Assembly (NCBI GenBank): GCA_011390785.1
Contig: JAABRR010000026.1
Coordinates: forward strand, 5,923 to 64,116
Length of the DNA stretch: 58,194 nucleotides
Reading direction: 5' to 3'
Source of the DNA: Sphingobacteriia bacterium
Lineage (GTDB): Bacteria > Bacteroidota > Bacteroidia > Bacteroidales > UBA7960
Positions 26,231-35,121 of the stretch are shown one piece after another. The position numbers were made by a program, and so were the translations under genes. Under the pieces are notes generated by a model. The model saw only the letters and a list, made by a program, of their open reading frames with translations, was not told the DNA's origin and searched no databases. Each line of letters opens with the position of its first letter. The stretch's first letter is position 1.

Positions 26231-26773
26231 ATGACTAAATACTTTGATTTAACAGAGCAGGAAATCATAAAAGGCTGTCTTAATAAAGACCGCAAAGCAC
26301 AGGAGCAGCTTTACCGCAAGTATGCCAACGAGATGTTTAGCGTTTGTCTGGCCTATGAAGCTGATCGCGATGCGGCCAAAGATATTTTACAGGAATCGTT
26401 TATCAAAGTATTCAGGAATCTGGATAAATATAATAATGATGGCCCTTTGAAGGGTTGGATCAGAAGAATTGTGGTAAATACTGCTATTGATTATTTTAGA
26501 AGAAAAGGCGACCAGGGTAGATTTGTCGACGTTGATCAGGTGGCAGAAGTAATCCCCAGCCAAGAAGGAGAAACACAAAATCTAAATGTAAAAGATATTT
26601 TAAGTCATGTAAAAAAATTACCCGAAAAGGCACGCCTGGTATTTAATCTTTTTGCCCTTGAAGGATACTCACACAAAGAAATAGCCATTAAGCTCGACAT
26701 AACAGAAGGAACATCAAAATCGCAGTTTAGCAGAGCAAGGCAATTGTTGCAGCAATCGTTAAAAGCATCCTGA
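26231..26773 (+). CDS. ECF-type RNA polymerase sigma factor
   Basis: The 180-residue protein has sigma region 2 (QEQLYRKYANEMFSVCLAYE, DAAKDILQESFIKVFRNL) and region 4 (LPEKARLVFNLFALEGYSHK, EIAIKLDITEGTSKSQFSRAR), the layout of group 4 sigma factors. It directs RNA polymerase to promoters of an extracytoplasmic response regulon. The next gene starts 14 bases downstream and has the features of its anti-sigma factor. Confidence 0.95.
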   Translation: MTKYFDLTEQEIIKGCLNKDRKAQEQLYRKYANEMFSVCLAYEADRDAAKDILQESFIKVFRNLDKYNNDGPLKGWIRRIVVNTAIDYFRRKGDQGRFVDVDQVAEVIPSQEGETQNLNVKDILSHVKKLPEKARLVFNLFALEGYSHKEIAIKLDITEGTSKSQFSRARQLLQQSLKAS

Positions 26774-26787
26774 TCCAAAAGTAAACC

Positions 26788-28092
26788 ATGAAAGAAAAAG
26801 ACATTATCAATCTCTATCGCCAGCAAATGGAAAACCATTCGGAGCAAGCTCCTGAAGGGTTGTGGGATGATATTGCCAATGAGTTGGATATTGCTGATGT
26901 TTGGGGAAGTATTTCGGCTGAGTTGGATCAGGAGGAGAAAAAGAAATCCGTTATTTTTCCATGGCTGATAAGAGCTGCTGTTTTAACTGGGATTGTATCC
27001 ATGCTTGGGATTGACGTTTGGTTGGGATTGCCTGATAATGACAAATCTCAATTGACAGATAACTCATCTTTACCTGTTGTTCGCGATTCTGATAATTCCA
27101 ATGAGTCCGGTGCATTAATTTCAGACAATTTTGGTGAAAGTTTTCTTCTAACAGAATCAGCCGGAGCATCTGTTGGTAGTTCCCCTAACAAGCCAGATGA
27201 TAATAGTTCAGTATCAGCTGGTCAGAATGTTACAGCAGAAAATGCCGGGTATGAAACGGAACAATCCCGCAATTCCTTATCCTTTGCAGAAGCCGGCAAT
27301 TTATCGGAAACTTTACAGGCATTACCCGCTCAAAGAGATCTATTGCTGGCATTGCAAGACAATAATGTTTATCCTGATTTTATCGTTTTTGCTAAGCCTG
27401 ATTCAGAAGATTATGCTTTAGACGCACTGGCAGGTTCATTGGGTTTTCAAGCAGGTTACAATGATATTCCCGGCACTTTTTCTCTTGGGCTATCTTCAGC
27501 AGTAAAAAATACCTGGATGTTTAACTCGGAAACTTTTGATGGACTGAACCGTCTCAATCATAACAGGACCGGAATTAGGATTTATCCTGATTTGGGTATT
27601 TCCATGCAATATCTTTTCTCCCCACGATGGGGCATAGAGTCCGATATCTTTTTTGCATCGGTAACCGGGCAGCTTTATAATCAGTACATTCATGGAAAAT
27701 ATACCGAGCGAAATATTTCGTTGCGGTATTTTCAAACTGAACTATTAGCCAGTTACACGGGAAAAACTTTTCTTTTCAGGCAATCAAATCCAATGAGGCT
27801 TAAAAGCATGGCTGGAATTTACTCATCGCGTCTTTATAATGCCCGCGAAACAATTGGCAACCAGCAGCTCGACGTTAGAGACAGTTACCAGAATATGGAT
27901 TTTGGACTAATTGCTGGGCAACATGTTGATTTTACTGTGGGTGAAAACTTTATAATCTCTCCCGGTTTTAGAGTGAAATGGGGATTGTCTGATATTTATA
28001 CGGGTAGCCCGCAAGGATTCTCTTCTCTTTCCAACACACACAACCGCAGTTTTGAGTTCCGGCTCAATGTTTATTATCGTTTTTCACGATAA
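26788..28092 (+). CDS. Putative anti-sigma factor fused to an outer-membrane-type beta domain
   Basis: The 434-residue protein begins with a cytoplasmic helical segment (MKEKDIINLYRQQMENHSEQ, PEGLWDDIANELDIADVW), typical of Bacteroidetes anti-sigma N-termini. One membrane span follows near 52-72 (FPWLIRAAVLTGIVSMLGI). A Ser/Asn-rich linker (about 75-200) leads to a C-terminal beta-strand domain of about 220 residues resembling PorT/OMP_b-brl barrels (YPDLGISMQYLFSPRWGIES, PGFRVKWGLSDIYTG, FEFRLNVYYRFSR). A span plus barrel in one chain would bridge inner and outer membranes, so it might carry the signal for the sigma factor next to it. This is inference from layout. Confidence 0.65.
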   Translation: MKEKDIINLYRQQMENHSEQAPEGLWDDIANELDIADVWGSISAELDQEEKKKSVIFPWLIRAAVLTGIVSMLGIDVWLGLPDNDKSQLTDNSSLPVVRDSDNSNESGALISDNFGESFLLTESAGASVGSSPNKPDDNSSVSAGQNVTAENAGYETEQSRNSLSFAEAGNLSETLQALPAQRDLLLALQDNNVYPDFIVFAKPDSEDYALDALAGSLGFQAGYNDIPGTFSLGLSSAVKNTWMFNSETFDGLNRLNHNRTGIRIYPDLGISMQYLFSPRWGIESDIFFASVTGQLYNQYIHGKYTERNISLRYFQTELLASYTGKTFLFRQSNPMRLKSMAGIYSSRLYNARETIGNQQLDVRDSYQNMDFGLIAGQHVDFTVGENFIISPGFRVKWGLSDIYTGSPQGFSSLSNTHNRSFEFRLNVYYRFSR

Positions 28093-28322
28093 TCTTTCTC
28101 CCTTTTTAAATAAAAGGATGGTTTAAAATCTGCTTATAATCAATTATATACATAATTAATTGAAAAAAAATTCAACCCATTCCAACCTCCACCCGTTTTC
28201 TGTCGTCTTAAGAGTAAAGAAGTTTAAATCTGATGTTTTTCCGGACAAGCTAGCAAAAAAAATCAGAGAAACTTCACCAATTAGTAAACAGAAAATTCAC
28301 AAACAATTAAAATCTTACTATC

Positions 28323-29414
28323 ATGAAACGTATAACTTTTTTCACCTTTTCTCTTATCCTCGCTTTTGTATTCTCATCTTGCGAAAAAGATTTTCTTCCT
28401 GATGCAGCCAATACCCCGGTTCGTTTGGTGATGAAAACATCCAACTCTACAACCAAAATGGCTCCACAAAACCAGGATGTCGTTATTGAAAGTCTTGTTG
28501 TAAACATTGAAGAAATTGAATTCGATTTTGAAGATGATTACAACCATCAAAAATCTAAAGATGATGACATGTCAATTTACGGCCCTTTCCTGGTTGATCT
28601 TATGTCGCCAGATGCATTTAGCGGAATTGATTTCGGCAGTGCTTTCATCCCTTCTGACAGATACGATGAAATTGAACTTAAAATGGATATTAGTCGCGAT
28701 AATTCTGTACCCGAAATGTATAACCGTTCTATGTATATGACCGGATATGTTAATGGCACGCCTTTTACTTTCTGGTACGATGATGATTTCGATATTGAAA
28801 TAGAATTAGAAGACAATAAAAAAATCACTTTGAACGGACAAAGCCTGACGCTATTTATTGAAATGCATATCCCCGCTTTGGTTCAGTCGATGGTTAATGG
28901 TGGACTAATTTATGCCGCTGATGGCAATCAGAATGGCACAATCGAAATCTGGGAAAATGATCCTGATGGCAACGGAAAACTTGTTGAAAGGGTGATTGAA
29001 GCTATGGAAGATGCACTTGAACTTGACGATGACGGATATTTTGACGATGATGGTTATGATGATAATGGCAACGACGATTCCGACAATGACGATGGTAATG
29101 ATGATTCTGGTGATGATAACGGGAATGACGACGGCCACGATAATGGGAATGATGACGCTGACGATGATAATGGTAACGATGATAGTAACGACGATTCTGA
29201 CAATGATGATGGTCACGATGACAGTGACGATAGTGACAATGACGATTCCGGAGATGACGACACTAATGGGAATGATGATGGAAACGATGATTCTGGAAAC
29301 GATTCGTTAGATGACCAGAATGACGATGATGACGATGATGATGACGATGATGACGACGATGATGACGACGATGATGACGACGACGATGACGACGATGATG
29401 ACGACAAGAAATAA
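28323..29414 (+). CDS. Lipoprotein with EF-hand loop and long Asp-rich tail
   Basis: The 363-residue protein has lipobox FSSCE near residue 20 (MKRITFFTFSLILAFVFSSC). The globular part of about 190 residues (TPVRLVMKTSNSTTK, YDEIELKMDISRDNS, NGTPFTFWYDDDFDIEIELED) is closely related to the protein encoded at 29545 and similar in layout to DUF4382. At residues 200-211 DGNQNGTIEIWE matches the 12-residue EF-hand loop (ligands at 1, 3, 5 and 12, Gly 6, Ile 8). From about residue 236 to 361 the chain is DDGND/DDSGDDN repeats ending in a pure Asp run. Such a polyanion suggests surface Ca2+ binding or mineral interaction. No homologue is named with certainty. Confidence 0.75.
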   Translation: MKRITFFTFSLILAFVFSSCEKDFLPDAANTPVRLVMKTSNSTTKMAPQNQDVVIESLVVNIEEIEFDFEDDYNHQKSKDDDMSIYGPFLVDLMSPDAFSGIDFGSAFIPSDRYDEIELKMDISRDNSVPEMYNRSMYMTGYVNGTPFTFWYDDDFDIEIELEDNKKITLNGQSLTLFIEMHIPALVQSMVNGGLIYAADGNQNGTIEIWENDPDGNGKLVERVIEAMEDALELDDDGYFDDDGYDDNGNDDSDNDDGNDDSGDDNGNDDGHDNGNDDADDDNGNDDSNDDSDNDDGHDDSDDSDNDDSGDDDTNGNDDGNDDSGNDSLDDQNDDDDDDDDDDDDDDDDDDDDDDDDDDDDKK

Positions 29415-29544
29415 ATAATATAAAGTCTGCATGCAGGTTGCCTGGATAGGCTTCCTGCTGGCGGGCTGAAATTCATAAAAGAATAATTATCCCCCCAAAA
29501 TCCCAATAAAATAAATTAATATTTAACCCTAAAACCTGTTTAAA

Positions 29545-30294
29545 ATGAAAAGTTTAAAAATTCTTCTTGCAACGATTATTTCAGTGGCACTATTTGTTTC
29601 CTGCGAAGATAATTCTATCCCGGACTCAGAAAGATCCCTTGTGCAGCTGGTTATTAAAGCATCCAATGTTACTACCAAAGAAGCCACCGTAGGCAATGTG
29701 ACAATTGAAAAATTCCTAATCAATATAGACGAAATTGAATTTGATCTTGATGATGATTGGGAAGGAAGTTTTGATGATGACGATATCTCCGTGGATGGAC
29801 CATTTCTGGTAGATTTAATGTCGCCCAATGCCTTTGATGGCATTACCCTGCCAACATCCATGATTCCTAACGCCCGTTATGATGAAATAGAAATCGATAT
29901 TGATAATAGCAGAAATTCATCAGTGCCTGAAATCAATAACCGGTCTGTTTATATTTCCGGTACAATTGGTCAAACACCCTTTATAATGTGGTACGATGAT
30001 GACTTCGATTTTGAAATCGAACTCGATGATAACCAGCAAATCAATCTTTCAGGCGAAAGTTTGAGAGTTCTCATCGAATTCAGAATTCCGATCTTACTAC
30101 AATCTCTCGTTAATAATGGTCTGGGCAATGCTGCAGATCGCAATAACAACGGAATTATTGAAATTTGGGAGGACGATCCTGATGGCAATGAAGATATCGC
30201 TGATAATATTATCGATGCCATTGAAGACTCGCTGGATGTTGAAAGCGATGATGATGACGACGACGATGATGATGATGACGACGATGATAAATAA
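29545..30294 (+). CDS. Paralogous lipoprotein with EF-hand loop and short Asp tail
   Basis: The 249-residue protein has signal peptide and lipobox FVSCE (MKSLKILLATIISVALFVSC). It repeats the neighbouring protein segment by segment: SLVQLVIKASNVTTKEATVG, GPFLVDLMSPNAFDG, YDEIEIDIDNSRNSSVPE and WYDDDFDFEIELDD. Residues 198-209 DRNNNGIIEIWE again form a canonical EF-hand loop in the same place. The tail is a short pure Asp run (about 230-248) rather than the mixed D/N/G/S repeats of its neighbour. The tails have diverged much more than the folded part. It ends the locus before a terminator. Confidence 0.75.
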   Translation: MKSLKILLATIISVALFVSCEDNSIPDSERSLVQLVIKASNVTTKEATVGNVTIEKFLINIDEIEFDLDDDWEGSFDDDDISVDGPFLVDLMSPNAFDGITLPTSMIPNARYDEIEIDIDNSRNSSVPEINNRSVYISGTIGQTPFIMWYDDDFDFEIELDDNQQINLSGESLRVLIEFRIPILLQSLVNNGLGNAADRNNNGIIEIWEDDPDGNEDIADNIIDAIEDSLDVESDDDDDDDDDDDDDDK

Positions 30295-30325
30295 CATGTT
30301 ATAGTTTTTCAATTCATTTGTTTAA

Positions 30326-30356
30326 AAGTCCGGGAGTTTCTTCCGGGCTTTTTTTA
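30326..30356 (+). terminator. Rho-independent terminator
   Basis: AAGTCCGG and CCGGGCTT pair with one G-U pair and are followed by seven T; it closes the acidic-lipoprotein cluster. Confidence 0.7.
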
Positions 30357-30493
30357 TGGGGCAAACAATTGCAAAGCAAAATAAACGATTAAACAACCAC
30401 CCATTTAAACAAATCTTTAAATGTTAAATCATTCACAACGCTTTGTTTTTATTTTATTATTCCTGTAAGTTTGCAAACTGAAATATTTACAAA

Positions 30494-30841
30494 ATGAAAA
30501 TAAATTTATCTGATCCCCCCTTTTGTCATATCCGTATTCAATGGAGGAAACTGCAACAGCTTGATCAACAGCTAAAAAATGACTTCGATATTTCTCTGGA
30601 TGAAGCCATTCTGCTTTGCTGTATCTCGCATAGCTGTAAGAATCAGGGAAATATTGCCGGACAAACCGGGCTCACTCCTACCCAGGCATCGCGGGTCTTA
30701 AGCCGGCTTGAAACCAAAGGGTTTATCGACAGGTCTGTTGGTGATGATGACAAACGCAAAATGCTCTTTGCAATCAATACAGCGGGAGAGAAAAAGTTGC
30801 AGGAAATCTCTCCAACCGGGTTTGAATATCTAGAATTGTAA
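30494..30841 (+). CDS. MarR-family transcriptional regulator with a CCxxxxC motif
   Basis: The 115-residue protein has a winged-helix core: LDEAILLCCISHSCKNQGNI, TGLTPTQASRVLSRLETKGF and RSVGDDDKRKMLFAINTAG. It is shorter than usual MarR proteins (about 140), lacking the last helix. Three cysteines cluster in LLCCISHSC, in the helix preceding the recognition helices, and could act as a thiol switch. The next gene, 30 bases downstream, encodes a persulfide/CoA redox fusion enzyme, so sensing of sulfur or redox status is plausible (inference). Confidence 0.75.
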   Translation: MKINLSDPPFCHIRIQWRKLQQLDQQLKNDFDISLDEAILLCCISHSCKNQGNIAGQTGLTPTQASRVLSRLETKGFIDRSVGDDDKRKMLFAINTAGEKKLQEISPTGFEYLEL

Positions 30842-30871
30842 CAATTTTCACAACTATATAAATATCTTACT

Positions 30872-33346
30872 ATGAATATAATTATTATTGGTGGTGTAGC
30901 AGGTGGTGCTACTACTGCAGCGCGTTTAAGACGTGTAGATGAAAATGCAAACATAACCATGATTGAGCGTGGCCATCATATCAGCTATGCCAATTGCGGG
31001 CTTCCTTATTATATTGGTGGAACCATTGCCGAACGTGAAAGTCTTTTCGTGCAAACCCCCGAAGCCTTTTCCAAACGATTTAAAATTGATGTAAGGGTCA
31101 GGCAGGAAGTTATTTCCATTAATCCCCAAACGCACGTTGTTAAAATAAGAAATCTGGATACTGATGAAACTTATGAGCTCTCTTATGATAAGCTGGTGCT
31201 TTCTCCTGGTGCTGAGCCCGTTAGACCCAATTTGCCAGGAATCGATTCCGACGGGATATTTACCCTGCGTAATGTAACCGATACTGACCGGATCAAGGAC
31301 TATATTGATCATCATAAAATCAAACGCGCTATTGTTGTGGGTGCAGGTTTTATAGGTTTAGAGATGGCAGAAAATCTTCACCAACTGGGAATTTTCGTCT
31401 CAATTGTGGAAATGGCCGAGCAGGTTATGACTCCGCTGGATTATAGTATGGCTTCTCTGGTTCACCAACATTTGAAAACCAAAAATGTAGAATTCTTTCT
31501 AAAAGATGCCGTTTCTTCTTTTAAAAAGGAAAATGGTGGCGTTGTGGTTACGCTGAAAAGTGGAAGGCAACTGCACAGTGAACTGGTCATTCTTTCCATT
31601 GGGGTAAGGCCGGATACTCATCTTGCCAAAGATGCAGGACTAGAACTGGGACAAACCGGTGGGATAAAAGTCAATGAATTTCTCCAGACATCAGATGCCG
31701 ATATTTATGCTGTGGGCGATGCTATCGAATATCCCAATCCAATTACCAATATTCCTCAGATTACCTACCTGGCGGGTCCGGCAAATAAACAAGGCCGCAT
31801 CTGTGCCGACAATATTGTAACAGAGAATACCCGAAAGTATAATGGTTCTATAAATACTGCCATTGCCAAGGTATTTGATATTACCGTGGCTTCTACCGGT
31901 GTTTCTGGCCGCACGTTGGGCAAATCAGGGTTGAAGTATACTTCATCCATTACCCACTCAGGGTCACATGCGGGCTACTATCCGGGAGCTATCCCAATGA
32001 GTATCAAAATTGTTTTTCACCCTGAAACCGGGCAACTCTATGGTGCACAGATTGTGGGTTATGACGGCGTAGACAAACGAATCGACCTTTTGGCTACCGT
32101 TGTGCGCAACAACGGAACCATTTACGACCTTACCGAAATTGAACATGCGTATGCTCCTCCTTATTCATCTGCCAAAGACCCGGTTAATATTGCCGGTTTT
32201 GCTGCCGAAAACATTATTGCAGGCAAAGTAAAATCCTGCTCCTGGAGACAAATAGAGCATGTTAACCTTTCCAGTACTATCCTGCTCGATGTTAGAACCC
32301 CCGATGAGTTTGCGCTGGGTACAATAAACGGTGCTATTAACATTCCTATTGATGAAATCAGGAACAGACTCTCCGAAGTGCCCAAAAACAAAAGGATTAT
32401 CGTATTTTGTGGTGTAGGTTTAAGAGGGTATGTTGCCTGCCGTATACTATCGCAAAACGGATATAAAGAAGTGGAAAACCTTAGCGGTGGTATTAAAACC
32501 TGGGAATTTGCCATTCAAAAACAAAGCAACGAAGATATTTACGAGCGCGATTATGTGGGTATTGATGACCATATTTATCAAACTCAGAATCGGGAAGATC
32601 AGCCCGTAAAGGCAGATATTCCGATGTTGAATATTGACGCATGTGGATTGCAATGCCCCGGTCCTATCCTGAAGCTAAAGAACTCTGTAAATGATGCTCA
32701 ACCGGGGCAGGTAATTGAAATAAAAGCTACTGATCCGGCTTTTGAAGCAGATGTGAAAGCATGGTCGAATATGACTGGAAATAAGGTAATGAGTGTTACC
32801 CAAAATGCTGGTGTAATAACGGCCACTTTGCAAAAGGGGAAAACTTCCGAGAAGAGGTCTTCTGTTGTAAAAGCCCGCGACAACAAAACGATTGTTGTTT
32901 TTAGCGATGACTTTGATAAAGCATTGGCCACCTTCGTTATTGCCAATGGAGCTGCATCTACCGGCAAAAAGGTAACCATGTTCTTTACTTTCTGGGGATT
33001 GAATATTCTGAAAAAACAAAATAAGCCTTCGGTTAAGAAGGATTTCATCTCACGCATGTTTGCTTTTATGCTTCCGGGAAGCAGCAAAGACCTGAAACTC
33101 TCTAAATTGCACATGGGTGGAATGGGACTTGGAATGATGCGCAAAATAATGAAGAAGAAAAATATTGATTCGCTTGAATCTCTGATCGAACAGGCTCAAC
33201 AAAGTGGAATAGAATTTATTGCATGCAATATGTCAATGGATGTAATGGGCATAAGCAGAGAAGAGCTTATTGATGGTGTGGAATTTGGCGGTGTGGCCAG
33301 TTATCTGGAAAGAACCGAAGATGCGAGTTTAAATCTCTTTATTTAA
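30872..33346 (+). CDS. CoA-disulfide reductase / rhodanese / TusA / DsrE four-domain fusion
   Basis: The 824-residue protein has four modules. Residues 1-445 form a flavoprotein disulfide reductase (IIIGGVAGGATTAARLRR; single redox Cys in YANCGLPYYIGG; AVGDAIEY for FAD) of the CoA-disulfide/persulfide reductase class. Residues about 460-550 form a rhodanese with loop VFCGVGLRGYVACRIL. Residues about 585-660 are TusA-like with DACGLQCPGPILKLK, and about 670-824 are DsrE/DrsE2-like (IVVFSDDFDKALATFVIANG). The chain could move sulfane sulfur from rhodanese to TusA to DsrE with reduction of CoA persulfide. It forms an operon with the upstream MarR gene. Substrates are inferred from the families. 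Confidence 0.92.
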   Translation: MNIIIIGGVAGGATTAARLRRVDENANITMIERGHHISYANCGLPYYIGGTIAERESLFVQTPEAFSKRFKIDVRVRQEVISINPQTHVVKIRNLDTDETYELSYDKLVLSPGAEPVRPNLPGIDSDGIFTLRNVTDTDRIKDYIDHHKIKRAIVVGAGFIGLEMAENLHQLGIFVSIVEMAEQVMTPLDYSMASLVHQHLKTKNVEFFLKDAVSSFKKENGGVVVTLKSGRQLHSELVILSIGVRPDTHLAKDAGLELGQTGGIKVNEFLQTSDADIYAVGDAIEYPNPITNIPQITYLAGPANKQGRICADNIVTENTRKYNGSINTAIAKVFDITVASTGVSGRTLGKSGLKYTSSITHSGSHAGYYPGAIPMSIKIVFHPETGQLYGAQIVGYDGVDKRIDLLATVVRNNGTIYDLTEIEHAYAPPYSSAKDPVNIAGFAAENIIAGKVKSCSWRQIEHVNLSSTILLDVRTPDEFALGTINGAINIPIDEIRNRLSEVPKNKRIIVFCGVGLRGYVACRILSQNGYKEVENLSGGIKTWEFAIQKQSNEDIYERDYVGIDDHIYQTQNREDQPVKADIPMLNIDACGLQCPGPILKLKNSVNDAQPGQVIEIKATDPAFEADVKAWSNMTGNKVMSVTQNAGVITATLQKGKTSEKRSSVVKARDNKTIVVFSDDFDKALATFVIANGAASTGKKVTMFFTFWGLNILKKQNKPSVKKDFISRMFAFMLPGSSKDLKLSKLHMGGMGLGMMRKIMKKKNIDSLESLIEQAQQSGIEFIACNMSMDVMGISREELIDGVEFGGVASYLERTEDASLNLFI

Positions 33347-33452
33347 GATTTGGATTCAGAGATTGTTTTCAGGATCTTCGATCATGGTAGTTGGGTTTTG
33401 TTGGTTATATTTGTAGTAAACGTATCAGTTATTATTGAAAAGAAAACCAACC

Positions 33453-35087
33453 ATGCATAAAACACCATCTTTTTCTGTTAAAGGCGTATTGACAGACCCT
33501 GTTGACCGCACCCAAAAAGGGGTTGAAATGATCATTCAGAAGGGAGTAGTAACCGCTATAAATGATAAACCCGATGTAACTCATCCGTATATTCTACCCG
33601 GATTTATTGATGCCCATGTACATGTGGAAAGTAGCATGCTAATACCTTCTCGATTTGCTGAAATGGCTGTAAGACAAGGTACTATTGGGGTCGTAACCGA
33701 TCCTCATGAAGTGGCAAATGTGGCAGGTATCGATGGCGTTGAATTTATGATGAAAGATGGAAAAACCACCCCGCTGGGGTTTTTCTTTGGTGCTCCATCA
33801 TGTGTGCCGGCATCGCCTCTCGAGAAAAGTGGTGCTTATATCTCGGGCCCTGATGTGGAAAAATTGTTGAAACGCGAAGATTTTTACTATCTCTCCGAAA
33901 TGATGAATTTTCCCGGGGTAGTTTACGATGATCCCGATGTGTGGCATAAACTCGATGCGGCCCGACGATTAGGGAAACCCGTTGATGGACATGCTCCCGG
34001 GCTTTCGGGCGCCCATCTTAAAAAATATGCCGAAGCTGGCATTTCTACCGATCATGAATGTAGTACTTTGGAAGAAGCGAAGGAAAAGCTTGCTCATGGC
34101 ATGAAGATTCTAATAAGGGAAGGAAGTGCAGCAAGAAATTTTGAAAACCTGGCATCACTTATAAGCGATTACAAAGATCAGCTAATGTTTTGCACGGACG
34201 ATTGTCATCCTGATTATCTGATGCGTGGCCATATAAACAAGCTGGTAAGTCGGGCTGTAAAACTGGGGTATGATCTGTTTGATGTGCTTCAAATTGCCTG
34301 CATTAATCCTGTAAAGCATTATAAATTACCCGTTGGGTTTCCTGAAGTGGGGCAAAAAGCTGATTTTACTGTTGTTAATGATCTTGTCGATTTTAATGTA
34401 TTGAAAACTTACATTGATGGAGTGCCAGTTTATTCCGATGGCACCGCTCAATTTGCATGGCAGAAAAATAAACAACCCGGTTTTCCATTCAGAAGCATTT
34501 TTGAAAAGGGAAATTTATTGGTGACAGCTGAAACATCGCAAATGAATGTTATACAGGCCATGGAAGGTGAACTGGTTACGGAGTGGGAAGTAATTCCGTG
34601 CGAGAAGGATAAGGAAATCATAGCCAGGCCGGACGAAGATCTTTTAAAACTGGTTCTACTTGATCGTTATTCCGAAACCCCTCCTGTTGTTGCTTTTATA
34701 AAGGGTTTTGGCCTGAAAAAAGGGGCTTTGGCATGTAGTATTGCCCACGATAGCCATCATATTATAGCAGTTGGGTGCAACGATGATAGCCTTGATGATG
34801 CCTTGGAATGGGTTGTTAAACAAAAGGGAGGCTTGTGTATTTCTTTTGCCGGAAAAACTTCCGGGGTGGCGTTACCCTATTTTGGATTGATGACAGATGT
34901 GTACGGTCCTGATATTGCTTTTGATTATGAAGCACTTAACAAGCAGGCAGTTGCATTTGGCAGTAAATTAAGATCCCCTTTTATGACGCTTTCGTTTATG
35001 GCCCTGACAGTAATTCCAAAGCTAAAAATAAATCACAATGGATTATTTGATGGTATTAAGTTTCAAAATACATCTCTGTTTGTGTAA
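33453..35087 (+). CDS. ade: Adenine deaminase
   Basis: The enzyme converts adenine to hypoxanthine and ammonia in purine salvage. The ATG at 33453 (MHKTPSFSVKGVLTD) is preferred over the TTG at 33435. Family signatures are the amidohydrolase metal motif PGFIDAHVHVESSM, DPHEVANVAGIDG, KPVDGHAPGLSG, TDHECSTLEEA, FCTDDCHPDYLM and the C-terminal domain IAVGCNDDSLDDA. About 544 residues matches bacterial Ade. The intergenic gap to the convergent aspartokinase gene is only 34 bases. Confidence 0.96.
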   Translation: MHKTPSFSVKGVLTDPVDRTQKGVEMIIQKGVVTAINDKPDVTHPYILPGFIDAHVHVESSMLIPSRFAEMAVRQGTIGVVTDPHEVANVAGIDGVEFMMKDGKTTPLGFFFGAPSCVPASPLEKSGAYISGPDVEKLLKREDFYYLSEMMNFPGVVYDDPDVWHKLDAARRLGKPVDGHAPGLSGAHLKKYAEAGISTDHECSTLEEAKEKLAHGMKILIREGSAARNFENLASLISDYKDQLMFCTDDCHPDYLMRGHINKLVSRAVKLGYDLFDVLQIACINPVKHYKLPVGFPEVGQKADFTVVNDLVDFNVLKTYIDGVPVYSDGTAQFAWQKNKQPGFPFRSIFEKGNLLVTAETSQMNVIQAMEGELVTEWEVIPCEKDKEIIARPDEDLLKLVLLDRYSETPPVVAFIKGFGLKKGALACSIAHDSHHIIAVGCNDDSLDDALEWVVKQKGGLCISFAGKTSGVALPYFGLMTDVYGPDIAFDYEALNKQAVAFGSKLRSPFMTLSFMALTVIPKLKINHNGLFDGIKFQNTSLFV

Positions 35088-35121
35088 CTTTTGGTCAGTT
35101 TTCGGAACAATTGGGTATAAT

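Noticed and set aside
28160-28402. 80-residue ORF starting in the spacer before the Asp-rich lipoprotein
   Set aside because: Overlaps the signal peptide of the real gene in another frame and has a low-complexity composition.
28905-29216. Long minus-strand frame rich in Ile, Val and Thr opposite the Asp repeats
   Set aside because: It is the mechanical complement of GAT/GAC repeats in the acidic lipoprotein gene; no start context or domain.
29010-29411. Possible CRISPR array or tandem DNA repeat
   Set aside because: The periodicity is three bases and follows the D codons of a single ORF; there are no spacers or constant repeat units.
29213-29506. Poly-Ser minus-strand frame
   Set aside because: Shadow of the pure Asp run on the other strand.
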